From CAYZSU01 sp964480565 (GTDB taxonomy: Bacteria > UBA10199 > 2-02-FULL-44-16 > JAAZCA01), in assembly GCA_964480565.1 (NCBI GenBank), contig CAYZSU010000035.1:1-22868 (forward strand): a stretch of DNA of 22,868 bases. Direction: 5' to 3'. A program made the translations under genes and the position numbers. A model generated the notes under the pieces. It was not told the origin of the DNA, did not search any database, and saw nothing but the letters and a program-made list of their open reading frames with translations. Positions 8,047 to 15,718 of this stretch are shown here, in pieces. The stretch's first letter is position 1, and every line of letters starts with the position of its first letter.

Positions 8047-8940
8047 TTAATGCAATTTATTCCAACAACACCGCTTATACGCCCGTCCACTACCGCATGG
8101 GCATGGCGTATTGCGGCCAATGACCAGTTTTGATCTTTCATCGATCACATCCTCTGGAATATAATCCGGCCGCGTTTTATAATCCTCATTTTGCCAATGC
8201 GCTTGGCGCTGTTCAATCGCATATTGTTCATAAAATGTCAGCCAATCGCGTAAATAATCATCCAATCCCCGCCTGGGCATGGATAATTCTTCGATTGCGT
8301 CCTGCACTGTAAATGCTTGCGGATAATCGGGGTAGTTTTTGCTTCGATTTTCCTCAGACTTGGCAAAACCAATAATATCGCTTCGATAATCATTGCGTCG
8401 TAAATCCAAGAGCACAAATGCCGCACTCCGCCTGGCACCGATTTCCTCAGACTTATCCTGCAATACCTTACCAAAATGAAATACCACGCTTTCTTCCATT
8501 TCTGGATGGCGAAGTATATATGATACCAATGCTTCCATGGCAATTGTACGTGCAGACCATCCAGCGGTGATATCGTGTAAAATACGAATCAAATCATCAT
8601 AGACCAAATCACCCAAACTGCCCAATATGGATGGTAAGTCCTCTAATACCCATTCATTATCATAGGCATCCGCCCAACGAATGGCAGTTAAAATGGAATT
8701 GACCACGTCTTTCGTACCAATCGCACCCAAAATATATACTGCATGCACAGGACCCCACCATTCGGGTAAATCCATAATCCATGCATTGCGATCCATGACA
8801 ATCTCTTTTAACAGTGGCAATACTTCACTCGATCGCCGGCAAATTTCATCCACAATTTGTCTAGGCAAATGATCTTCTTGTACAAATAATTGTTCGATTA
8901 ATTCCTCATTGGACATTTTATGATAATCTTTTTTAGCCAT
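8047..8940 (-). CDS. Helical-repeat protein with C-terminal SEC-C zinc motif (DUF1186-like)
   Basis: The 297-residue cytoplasmic protein has two parts. Residues 1-210 are a series of short helices typical of HEAT-like repeats (for example VHAVYILGAIG, DLPSILGSLGD, ARRSAAFVLLDL). The C-terminus ends in TPCPCGSGRAYKRCC, a SEC-C zinc motif with Cys280, Cys282, Cys291 and Cys292, as found in SecA. The arrangement resembles DUF1186/SEC-C proteins of unknown function, probably an adaptor. TGAGGG lies about 5 nt before the ATG. The 5' end faces the putative structured RNA at 8963-9134, which is transcribed divergently. Confidence 0.8.
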   Translation of the reverse strand: MAKKDYHKMSNEELIEQLFVQEDHLPRQIVDEICRRSSEVLPLLKEIVMDRNAWIMDLPEWWGPVHAVYILGAIGTKDVVNSILTAIRWADAYDNEWVLEDLPSILGSLGDLVYDDLIRILHDITAGWSARTIAMEALVSYILRHPEMEESVVFHFGKVLQDKSEEIGARRSAAFVLLDLRRNDYRSDIIGFAKSEENRSKNYPDYPQAFTVQDAIEELSMPRRGLDDYLRDWLTFYEQYAIEQRQAHWQNEDYKTRPDYIPEDVIDERSKLVIGRNTPCPCGSGRAYKRCCWNKLH

Positions 8941-8962
8941 AAACCCTCAAATGTTCTTTTTT

Positions 8963-9134
8963 GTAACTGGTCAGTGTGTTTGATGGACAATCCTCTAACC
9001 CCATTTAGGGTTGTCATTGTCGAACTTGGACAATCCGGAAATAACAACCGCTTCCTAGACTATCGGATCAAGTCCGACAGTGACAGTCTTTGTGCGACAT
9101 TGACACAAAACACGCTGGCCAGTTACTTTTTTTT
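8963..9134 (+). ncRNA. Putative 6S-like structured RNA
   Basis: The plus strand can fold into a long rod. A 19-bp closing stem pairs 8963-8981 with 9108-9126 without a break, including two U-G pairs. A bubble follows: 29 nt on the left (8982-9010), 21 nt on the right (9087-9107). A second helix pairs 9011-9028 with 9069-9086 (17 of 18 positions, two U-G, one A-C). It is extended by ATCCG/CGGAT (9033-9037/9064-9068) beyond a 4-nt bulge. The closing stem is followed at once by eight T (9127-9134). Wobbles outnumber mismatches only on the plus strand; the complement would have four A-C mismatches. Size and shape match 6S RNA, which binds sigma-70 RNA polymerase. No sequence signature of 6S was verified and no clear promoter was found. 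A MITE with terminal inverted repeats is the main alternative. Confidence 0.6.
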
Positions 9135-9190
9135 AGAATATGCCCTAAATAATTAGCAACTTTATCCTGCATACTACCGATAATATTATC

Positions 9191-9544
9191 ATGAAATATA
9201 TTATGGAACTGCCCACAAAATACCTATCTTTCAACAAACCCATTATTTATTTCATCCTACTTAGCATCATCTATTTACTCACTCCACTCAATGCATCTGC
9301 GCGCAACCATACACATCCGGCAATCTCAAAATCAGTGTCACAATCATCAATAATTGCATCCACACAAAAAACACCTGCAGCCATAATGTCTACCATTAAA
9401 ACATGGGTAAGCCACTCCTACAACAAAGAACAACATAGCGTGGCACTTCCTATATCTCCGTTACAAAAAAAATATATCACTCCATCGATCATTATAAATC
9501 CAACATACAATCAATACGGTATCAATTTTCATTTTTCATTTTAG
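9191..9544 (+). CDS. Small exported protein, unknown function
   Basis: The 117-residue frame has a credible signal peptide: Lys-containing n-region, hydrophobic segment about 18-31, and an A-S-A cleavage site at 35-37. The mature ~80 residues are Ser/Thr/Ile-rich and end in YGINFHFSF. Alternating residues with a terminal Phe resemble the last strand of an outer-membrane barrel, although the protein is too short for a full barrel on its own. No good ribosome binding site precedes ATG 9191; ATG 9203 is an alternative. Its 3' end overlaps the convergent Maf gene by 23 nt. It could be a genuine small envelope protein or a remnant of a larger barrel protein. Confidence 0.5.
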   Translation: MKYIMELPTKYLSFNKPIIYFILLSIIYLLTPLNASARNHTHPAISKSVSQSSIIASTQKTPAAIMSTIKTWVSHSYNKEQHSVALPISPLQKKYITPSIIINPTYNQYGINFHFSF

Positions 9545-11330
9545 AACCGTCTAAATACCTGCTTAACACAGACACAATCTGATTGGTCCAAAAAAATGCA
9601 CTTGCACACCACTCATAGGCAATATCCAATTGCGCATTAACTCTGCGAATGGGATCCGTATCCTCATAGATCTTATAGGTATGGCATGATAATAAAAACG
9701 TATTGGACTGCATAAATGCATTTAGCAAATGATCATAAAATCGCGATGAATCAGACTGCATTGTGTCTAAAAACACCTGATATTCATTTAATAATTTTTT
9801 TGCATCATCCATTAATGTGGATGGGTGATCATGCGCTATCATTTGCATTAATCGCTGCATCATCACATATAGTTCAGATGCATAGTTATTGGCGATGAAA
9901 ATAGTTTTCTCAACTAGTCCTAAATCAATACTAACAAAGTCTGCACAGGATATAAGGTCCTGCAATCGCGCCACTAACGGTTCATCATTCTTCTGTAAAT
10001 AGCCCATCACATCAGGGATAAAATCCGCTGGACACATCCAAGAGGCCCCCTGAATAGAGGCGCCTGCCGATTGATCGATCACATTAATGCAATTGATATT
10101 ATATCGTTGAATTTGTTGAACTAAAAAATTTAAAAAGGATTTCCAAAATAAATTAGATTTAATTTTTTCCCCATTATTTCCCATCAAATAAATCGACTTA
10201 TCGTCCATATCATCCACATCATTTACATTGCCGCGTGGATTATCATCGGCATGAGTATGCCCGGTTAAACGATCAAATGCCAAGTCATGCCCCAGCAAAT
10301 AAATCGACCCACAACCCATATGATGCAATATACTCAGCCCCATATGTGACACACTAGTGCCAGGATAATGCAATGCGGCATCCGGATAAAACCATCGTAA
10401 GATCGGACTATTGGAAACCATCATCATCCTTGGCCCCTGATGCAAGGCACGCACATCTGCATGTACAAATGGATTATACAGCATGATTGTATTACTCACA
10501 TCATAATCATGCGTGTAGTAGGCAGAGATAATTTTATCCCGCTCCATCGAACATACAAAATGCGGTTGAATGTCATGGGATAATAATGGCACCAATGCAG
10601 AATCTGCAGCGACAATAACGATATCATTTTGCACCTCTCGCAAGCGATCATAGTGCGACTCCAATGATGGCCCAGTTCCTACTAAAATACCCGGTTTCCC
10701 AGCAAATACACCCGCTAAATGATTGGCATCCATGCATGTATTCGACTCATTAATTTGCTGACACAAATTAACAAATCCATGAAATGAATCCAAAGGCTCA
10801 TTCACCCCTTGAAAGAAAATCCCTTGAATGGTTTTATCAACCATGGGTTTCAACTCTTGATAATACTCATCGTCATCATGCATCCCCGACACATAATCAA
10901 TACATGCTATTTTTGAAATAATATCTGAACGCAATAGATAATGCTGAATGATATCTGGCATTTCCGAAATATCCTGCCCCATTATCCAATCTATGCGGGG
11001 ATGACTTAGTGCTGGCGTTAAATCATAGTGTAAACATTGATAGGCCAATCTGGAAATATCATTTTCAATGATGACAATATGCTCTTGGTTTGGATGCGGA
11101 TGAGCAATATAATTCAACAATGTTTGCGCGGGTATTAATGAAAAAAACATAAGAATCACAGGGTTAGTGAATTGACACGCATTTAGATCAATGCGCGTCG
11201 TAGCATGCATAGATTCCAATACATCGATATCCATATCAGGCAATGCATTGTTTAGTTTTTCTTCCAACTCAGGGTAGCGCACCACTATAGCTTGCATATT
11301 TTTTTGCCATAGCGCTTTATAATCTATCAT
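9522..11330 (-). CDS. Maf/DUF115 family glycosyltransferase (MptE-like)
   Basis: Motility-associated factor (Maf) proteins transfer nonulosonic acids such as pseudaminic or legionaminic acid to flagellin; the related archaeal MptE is a pyrophosphokinase. The 602-residue protein carries the family core: GILVGTGPSL (214-223), VAADSAL (240-246), FVCSMERD (258-265), YLLGHDLAF (344-352) and GHTHADDNPRG (from 357). The N-terminal ~200 residues and C-terminal helical part flank this core as in bacterial Maf. It is the third gene of a minus-strand operon and its ATG overlaps the upstream stop by 4 nt (ATGA). A surface-glycosylation role is likely. No flagellin or sugar-biosynthesis gene lies in the window, so acceptor and sugar are unknown. 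Confidence 0.82.
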   Translation of the reverse strand: MIDYKALWQKNMQAIVVRYPELEEKLNNALPDMDIDVLESMHATTRIDLNACQFTNPVILMFFSLIPAQTLLNYIAHPHPNQEHIVIIENDISRLAYQCLHYDLTPALSHPRIDWIMGQDISEMPDIIQHYLLRSDIISKIACIDYVSGMHDDDEYYQELKPMVDKTIQGIFFQGVNEPLDSFHGFVNLCQQINESNTCMDANHLAGVFAGKPGILVGTGPSLESHYDRLREVQNDIVIVAADSALVPLLSHDIQPHFVCSMERDKIISAYYTHDYDVSNTIMLYNPFVHADVRALHQGPRMMMVSNSPILRWFYPDAALHYPGTSVSHMGLSILHHMGCGSIYLLGHDLAFDRLTGHTHADDNPRGNVNDVDDMDDKSIYLMGNNGEKIKSNLFWKSFLNFLVQQIQRYNINCINVIDQSAGASIQGASWMCPADFIPDVMGYLQKNDEPLVARLQDLISCADFVSIDLGLVEKTIFIANNYASELYVMMQRLMQMIAHDHPSTLMDDAKKLLNEYQVFLDTMQSDSSRFYDHLLNAFMQSNTFLLSCHTYKIYEDTDPIRRVNAQLDIAYEWCASAFFWTNQIVSVLSRYLDGSKMKNEN

Positions 11331-11770
11331 ATATCCGCCGAATCTACATGATTTAAAAGATGTGATACATAGGCCTGCATCATCATTAACATGCGAACTC
11401 GCTTAGACAGCTGATCGGTATACACTCTATAATCAGGTATATCTGCAGTAATAGTTATTTGATTATTATATTTAAATACTGATTGCATGTCCGCCCACAT
11501 CATTGCCATTGCGCGGCATCCTGAACCATTTGATTGTCGAATGTCATCCAAATCCGCATATATTTCTTGAAACCGTTCCACATAGGCATGTTGTTTGTCA
11601 TCATCTGGAATATATGGAAAATAATTCTGCCATAAATCAAGCAAGCGCATCATTGCACGGTCAATGCCAATGCGTATATTGGATATGTATGATTGGCAAT
11701 CTTTTGATAAATCAACAGACATATCGGTTGACGATAACCATTTTTCAATCACAGGACCTACATTAGGCAT
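11327..11770 (-). CDS. Unknown helical protein coupled to Maf
   Basis: A 147-residue soluble protein with no signal peptide or recognised motif. It appears mainly alpha-helical and rich in Met, Asp and aromatic residues (MMRLLDLWQNYFPYIPDDD; MLMMMQAYVSHLLNH near the C-terminus). It starts inside the end of the methyltransferase gene (8-nt overlap, ATGCCTAA) and ends in a 4-nt ATGA overlap with the Maf gene. Translation of the three is therefore coupled. Small helical proteins beside flagellin genes are often FliS-like export chaperones. Length and helical content would allow that role here, but I see no sequence match and offer it only as a hypothesis. Confidence 0.68.
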   Translation of the reverse strand: MPNVGPVIEKWLSSTDMSVDLSKDCQSYISNIRIGIDRAMMRLLDLWQNYFPYIPDDDKQHAYVERFQEIYADLDDIRQSNGSGCRAMAMMWADMQSVFKYNNQITITADIPDYRVYTDQLSKRVRMLMMMQAYVSHLLNHVDSADI

Positions 11771-12737
11771 GAGAAATTACCTTTCCAATAAAGTGAAATT
11801 GCTCCGGTGTTAAATGGCCATATTGTGTCATCAATATATCAATTGATTTTAGCCACTTGGCTACTTTTATTTCCATATCTGGATTATCGTATCGAATCCC
11901 TGCAATAATGCGCGTGAAAAATGAAAAATCAAATTCACATTCCAATGGTTTAAAATGCAATTCAAGTGCAGCCACCATATCATCATAATTGGATTCATTG
12001 TCCAATGGTGATTGTGTATTATTACCACCATCATCCGTATAGCTATACTCCTGCTGAATGCGATGAATTATATCATCGTCGCAATCCACAGAAGTAGTTA
12101 ACTGTGATGATTCATAATAATGATCATGCATTGCAAATAACTCACGCATTAAATGCATAAACGCGGCATCACCCGGCGTTAAGTTTTGCCGCACAGGCTC
12201 GCTTGCAAAAATAATCCCTTCAGGCACAAGGTATTGTTTTAAATGACACATCAATGCATCTAATTCAGAAAAATGATGCAATGAATTGGAAAATACAATG
12301 GCATCATACGGTCCTAATGCCGTCATCTCCATAATATCCCCAGCCATATAGGTGAGCGATCCCCGCTCATTTTTTTGAGGATCGTTATCAGCACATCCCC
12401 TTGCCACATCAATGCATTTGGAGGACACATCCACACCTGTTACCCTGAATCCCGCACGCGCCAATTCCAAACTAATCTGACCTGGACCACAGCCCACTTC
12501 CAAAATATGATTGCTGGATAGCTCTGGCATATAGGTCTGTATCGCGGTTTGAATTTGCATTAAAATATGCCCATGAAATAATTGTGCCAACGATTTATCT
12601 CGCCAAATATTATTTTGAAACCACTCGCATCGCCCAGCACGCTGCAAATCAGGAACAAATCCATGTGAAACACGCTCCTCAATCATACGATCAAAGCTCT
12701 CTGCCTCTTTCTTTAACAAAATATCCCTATTTTTCAT
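11763..12737 (-). CDS. Class I SAM-dependent methyltransferase
   Basis: The 324-residue product has a Rossmann methyltransferase core: motif I ILEVGCGPG (78-86), the acidic end of strand 2 at VTGVDVS (Asp103), AGDI (132-135) and DAIVFSNSLHHF (from 145), followed by LVPEGIIFASEP. The N-terminal ~75 residues and the C-terminal half (Asp-rich, helical) are not diagnostic. A TTG is in frame at 12752, but ATG 12737 has GAAGGGAA at good spacing and is preferred. First gene of the operon with the 147-aa protein and Maf. It may modify a surface sugar or protein, but the substrate is not visible. The promoter should lie in the 103-bp divergent region before the TPR gene. Confidence 0.85.
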   Translation of the reverse strand: MKNRDILLKKEAESFDRMIEERVSHGFVPDLQRAGRCEWFQNNIWRDKSLAQLFHGHILMQIQTAIQTYMPELSSNHILEVGCGPGQISLELARAGFRVTGVDVSSKCIDVARGCADNDPQKNERGSLTYMAGDIMEMTALGPYDAIVFSNSLHHFSELDALMCHLKQYLVPEGIIFASEPVRQNLTPGDAAFMHLMRELFAMHDHYYESSQLTTSVDCDDDIIHRIQQEYSYTDDGGNNTQSPLDNESNYDDMVAALELHFKPLECEFDFSFFTRIIAGIRYDNPDMEIKVAKWLKSIDILMTQYGHLTPEQFHFIGKVISHA

Positions 12738-12840
12738 CCAAATTCCCTTCAAATAAGACCCTTTTTATTCGCAAAATGATTAAAAATAACCCAACGACCC
12801 CTTTTCATCTGCGACACTGTATGATACGGCATAAATCATT

Positions 12841-13719
12841 ATGCATGCTGCCTTACAACATAACTCTACGTTCTTACGTTATTATAATCAATACCAACAA
12901 CACCCTGATTCCATCTTATTTGTACCCATTGCGCAATACTATCTAATGCATCAGCTGACTGCCAAAGCCAAACAAACATGCTTAAATGGCTTGGAGTACC
13001 ACCCTGACTGCATTAGCGGACTCACCCTTTTGATCAAGTGCTATATAGCGCTGGCAGATTGGCATGCGGCATTAAATACTACAGAAAAAGTATTAACCCT
13101 GATGCCTGACCATTCTCAAGCCATGGAATTTAATACACGCATTCGAAATGAATTGGGCCTCGTAGTCAATACACCACCCCAGCCTCATGCAAAACCAATT
13201 CAAACCATTGATCCAAAAACATCCAAAGACACCATTCAAACGACTTCTAATGATAATCCAATAGATCATACTCTTCCTGATACATCTGAACTGCCAAATA
13301 CCCTGATATCTGACTCATCATCCACAACTCACCTTGATGAGCACCCTGCAATGCCATTGGACATTAGCGATGAATTATCACCCATCCATGATAGCCCCAT
13401 TGGCAATTTATCCCAAACTCATATCCAAACTGCAGTGCAGCACATTGAACATACAATTATCTCTTCCATTGCTGAAGATGTAAAAAATGATACACCCACT
13501 CATATTGCTGAAAATATTCCAGATACTGCAAAAGAATCGTCTAAATCCAATGATCCAACTAATTTACTATCCTGGGAAACAGTGACCATGGCCGATATCT
13601 ATGCGGCGCAAGGGCATCATGCACGAGCAAAGTCAATTTACGAGTCGATTTTAAAGCAAAACCCTGATAACATTGATGCAAAATATGGATTAGAGCAACT
13701 TTCATTAGGAAATTGTTGA
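12841..13719 (+). CDS. TPR protein with disordered linker
   Basis: The 292-residue protein has two TPR blocks. The N-terminal block (about 10-105) contains DSILFVPIAQYYL, CLNGLEYHPDCISG and ALNTTEKVLTLMPDH. Residues about 110-240 are a Ser/Thr/Pro/Asp-rich, probably disordered linker. The C-terminal block (TVTMADIYAAQGHHARAKSIYESILKQNP) is a canonical TPR. This layout is familiar from deltaproteobacterial TPR proteins that act as scaffolds. No Shine-Dalgarno is evident before ATG 12841, but the first TPR begins shortly after it, so the start cannot lie much further in. It is followed by a second TPR gene and an ExeA-like ATPase, and probably works with them. Confidence 0.75.
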   Translation: MHAALQHNSTFLRYYNQYQQHPDSILFVPIAQYYLMHQLTAKAKQTCLNGLEYHPDCISGLTLLIKCYIALADWHAALNTTEKVLTLMPDHSQAMEFNTRIRNELGLVVNTPPQPHAKPIQTIDPKTSKDTIQTTSNDNPIDHTLPDTSELPNTLISDSSSTTHLDEHPAMPLDISDELSPIHDSPIGNLSQTHIQTAVQHIEHTIISSIAEDVKNDTPTHIAENIPDTAKESSKSNDPTNLLSWETVTMADIYAAQGHHARAKSIYESILKQNPDNIDAKYGLEQLSLGNC

Positions 13720-13790
13720 AAAATAGGTATTTTGTGGAATTGTTCAAAAATACCCAGACTCAATGACAATGAATATCTTTCAACAACTCC
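13711..13790. repeat. Nested inverted repeats between the two TPR genes
   Basis: An outer 9-bp pair, TTGTTGAAA (13713-13721) and TTTCAACAA (13778-13786), encloses an inner 8-bp pair, GGTATTTT (13726-13733) and AAAATACC (13747-13754). The 15-mer at 13711-13725 is also repeated in direct orientation at 13738-13752 with one mismatch. The outer left arm includes the TGA stop of the upstream gene. No T-run follows, so it is not a standard terminator. It may be an intercistronic RNA structure or a degenerate mobile repeat. Confidence 0.45.
13743..13757 (+). repeat. Short interspersed motif, copy 2
   Basis: TTCAAAAATACCCAG is identical to the copy at 668-682. It lies about 65 nt upstream of the second TPR gene and overlaps the inner arm of the nested inverted repeat. 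Confidence 0.5.
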
Positions 13791-13821
13791 ATAATATTGT
13801 GCATTAAACGGACACATTATC

Positions 13822-15711
13822 ATGACTATTTCCAATAAAAACACAATTTTAGACCTTGCCAAAGAGCTGGCAGACAGTGGAAAACTAGATCGCGCAGTCA
13901 TTGAATATGAAAAATTAATGACTGCAAATCCAAATGATATGCGCATTAAATTGCGCATTGCAGAGCTGTATGCCAAGCAAAAACACGTTGAAAAGGCACT
14001 GACCTTATATCGTGATATTGGAAAGACCTATACCAATGATGGATTTTATTTAAAGTCTGTCACCGTATATAAAACAATGCTTCGCTTAAACCCATCATTA
14101 ATCGACGTAAACAAAGAACTCGCATCATTATATGAGCGCATGGGCCTTAGCACTGATGCCATTCGCCAATATAATATTTTAGCAAGCTTCTATGAAGCCA
14201 ATGGAAATACAATGGATGTTATTGCCATTCGTGAAAAAATCGTCGCATTAAAACCAGACGATGGTATCGCAAAAATGCGACTCGCTGAATTATATCAGCG
14301 TGACGGGCGTATCGATGATATCATTGATATTTATGAAAAATACGCCAATCAATTGGAAAAAATGCCTGATCAGGTCAGCAAGCTCACTGATATCTATGAA
14401 AAAATTTTAGCGCATCGTCCCGATAATGAAGCACTTATTTGTAAGCTCATTCATATTTATGTCAATGAACATAAGAACAAGATGGCACTCAAGTGGTTGG
14501 AATCTACAAGTAGCATGGTTGAAAAAGATGCCTCTTTATTAGCATTGCAAGCGCGCTTATATGCAGAGCAAAATCAAAATGAAACCGCCAGAAAAATATA
14601 TTTTCGTTTGGCAGAGCTTCATAAAAACAATGACTGCATTCAAGACGCTCTCAATGCTTACTGTGATATACTAGTATTATTGCCGGATGAAGAGGATAAA
14701 TTAGTGGATATTGTGGAGGAATTGAAACCTGGCAGCATGGATATAATTATCAAGGAAGCTAATCATCGCCGGCAATTGCTTGAATCCGAAGACATTGCCA
14801 GGCAAGCACTTGAAAGCGGTCTATCCAATCATACAACCAATGACACTCAAACTGCGGATAATGCGCAACCACAGGCGCCAGACAGTGATGCGTCATTCAC
14901 TGATCCCAACAATGCAACAGAAGTGAACGCCAAAGAAATCACACCCAAAGCCGATCCTGCTGAAGTTGAATCAATGGATGAACTACTATCATTATCCAAT
15001 ACATTGCTTCCAAATGACCCTGCACCTGAAAACACTGCCACTCCTCCAATGCAAATAAAAGATACTACGATTAATCAAACAGCTCATTCAAATACTTTTG
15101 AAAAGGAATGCATGCAAAAACCTCAAAAAGAATCCATTGAAAAACTCAAACGCACATTTTCACAATCACAAAATCACACATCCACAACAAATACATCTGA
15201 GTTTGAAACACATATTAAAAATCAACTTCGCACACAACGTATGGAGACCAATCACACACCACCACCAAGTGCGCATTCACGTCAACATGCAGATGCAGCG
15301 TATGATTTGGCACTGGTCTATCAGCAAGCGGGATTATCCGAGGAAGCCACACTTGAATTTATAAAAGCGAGTGATTTGTATCAAGGACTCATCGATGCAA
15401 ATATAAACGATGAAAAAATAAAAACGCGTTTGGAATCCATTCAAATGATACTAATGCAAAATAATCGCATACCACCACCTAAATCGCCTACGCCTCCAAG
15501 CCATACCACGACTGACACAGGTAAGGATCAAGCCACTTGCCTACGCCAAAAGGTTGATCAACTGCATGCAACGGATACAATAGCCACAACATTGCCAAAC
15601 AATGCAATTGAGCATGATTATGAAAAAAACAAAGACACGGATTCTCAGTCATCGACCAAGCAGCATAAAACCAATCAATCGCTAAATAAAAAACGTATTT
15701 CATTTGTATAG
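13822..15711 (+). CDS. Multi-TPR scaffold protein
   Basis: The 629-residue cytoplasmic-looking protein has no signal peptide. Residues 1-330 are a run of TPR-like helical pairs (for example AVIEYEKLMTANPNDMRIK, LYERMGLSTDAIRQYNILA, ALNAYCDILVLLPDEEDK). Residues about 345-485 are a low-complexity Asn/Thr/Pro/Asp linker. A further TPR-like pair (AAYDLALVYQQAGLSEEA) lies near 490-530, followed by a disordered tail. TPR arrays mediate protein-protein contacts; the partner is not visible. It lies 102 nt after the first TPR gene and 7 nt before the ExeA-like ATPase, so it is probably co-transcribed with the latter. The domain plan (TPR, linker, TPR) mirrors its upstream neighbour. Confidence 0.8.
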   Translation: MTISNKNTILDLAKELADSGKLDRAVIEYEKLMTANPNDMRIKLRIAELYAKQKHVEKALTLYRDIGKTYTNDGFYLKSVTVYKTMLRLNPSLIDVNKELASLYERMGLSTDAIRQYNILASFYEANGNTMDVIAIREKIVALKPDDGIAKMRLAELYQRDGRIDDIIDIYEKYANQLEKMPDQVSKLTDIYEKILAHRPDNEALICKLIHIYVNEHKNKMALKWLESTSSMVEKDASLLALQARLYAEQNQNETARKIYFRLAELHKNNDCIQDALNAYCDILVLLPDEEDKLVDIVEELKPGSMDIIIKEANHRRQLLESEDIARQALESGLSNHTTNDTQTADNAQPQAPDSDASFTDPNNATEVNAKEITPKADPAEVESMDELLSLSNTLLPNDPAPENTATPPMQIKDTTINQTAHSNTFEKECMQKPQKESIEKLKRTFSQSQNHTSTTNTSEFETHIKNQLRTQRMETNHTPPPSAHSRQHADAAYDLALVYQQAGLSEEATLEFIKASDLYQGLIDANINDEKIKTRLESIQMILMQNNRIPPPKSPTPPSHTTTDTGKDQATCLRQKVDQLHATDTIATTLPNNAIEHDYEKNKDTDSQSSTKQHKTNQSLNKKRISFV

Positions 15712-15718
15712 GACATTT

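Noticed and set aside
9023..9060. GGAAGCGG on the minus strand, resembling an SRP RNA motif
   Set aside because: The flanking bases do not form the required SRP hairpin.
8963..9126. MITE with 19-bp terminal inverted repeats and a T-rich target duplication
   Set aside because: Kept only as an alternative. The interior also pairs end to end, the substitutions preserve RNA pairing on one strand, and a U-run follows; no second copy is in the window.
8963..9126. Retron msr-msd or signal recognition particle RNA
   Set aside because: No reverse transcriptase gene is nearby, and the conserved SRP apical loop sequence is absent on both strands.
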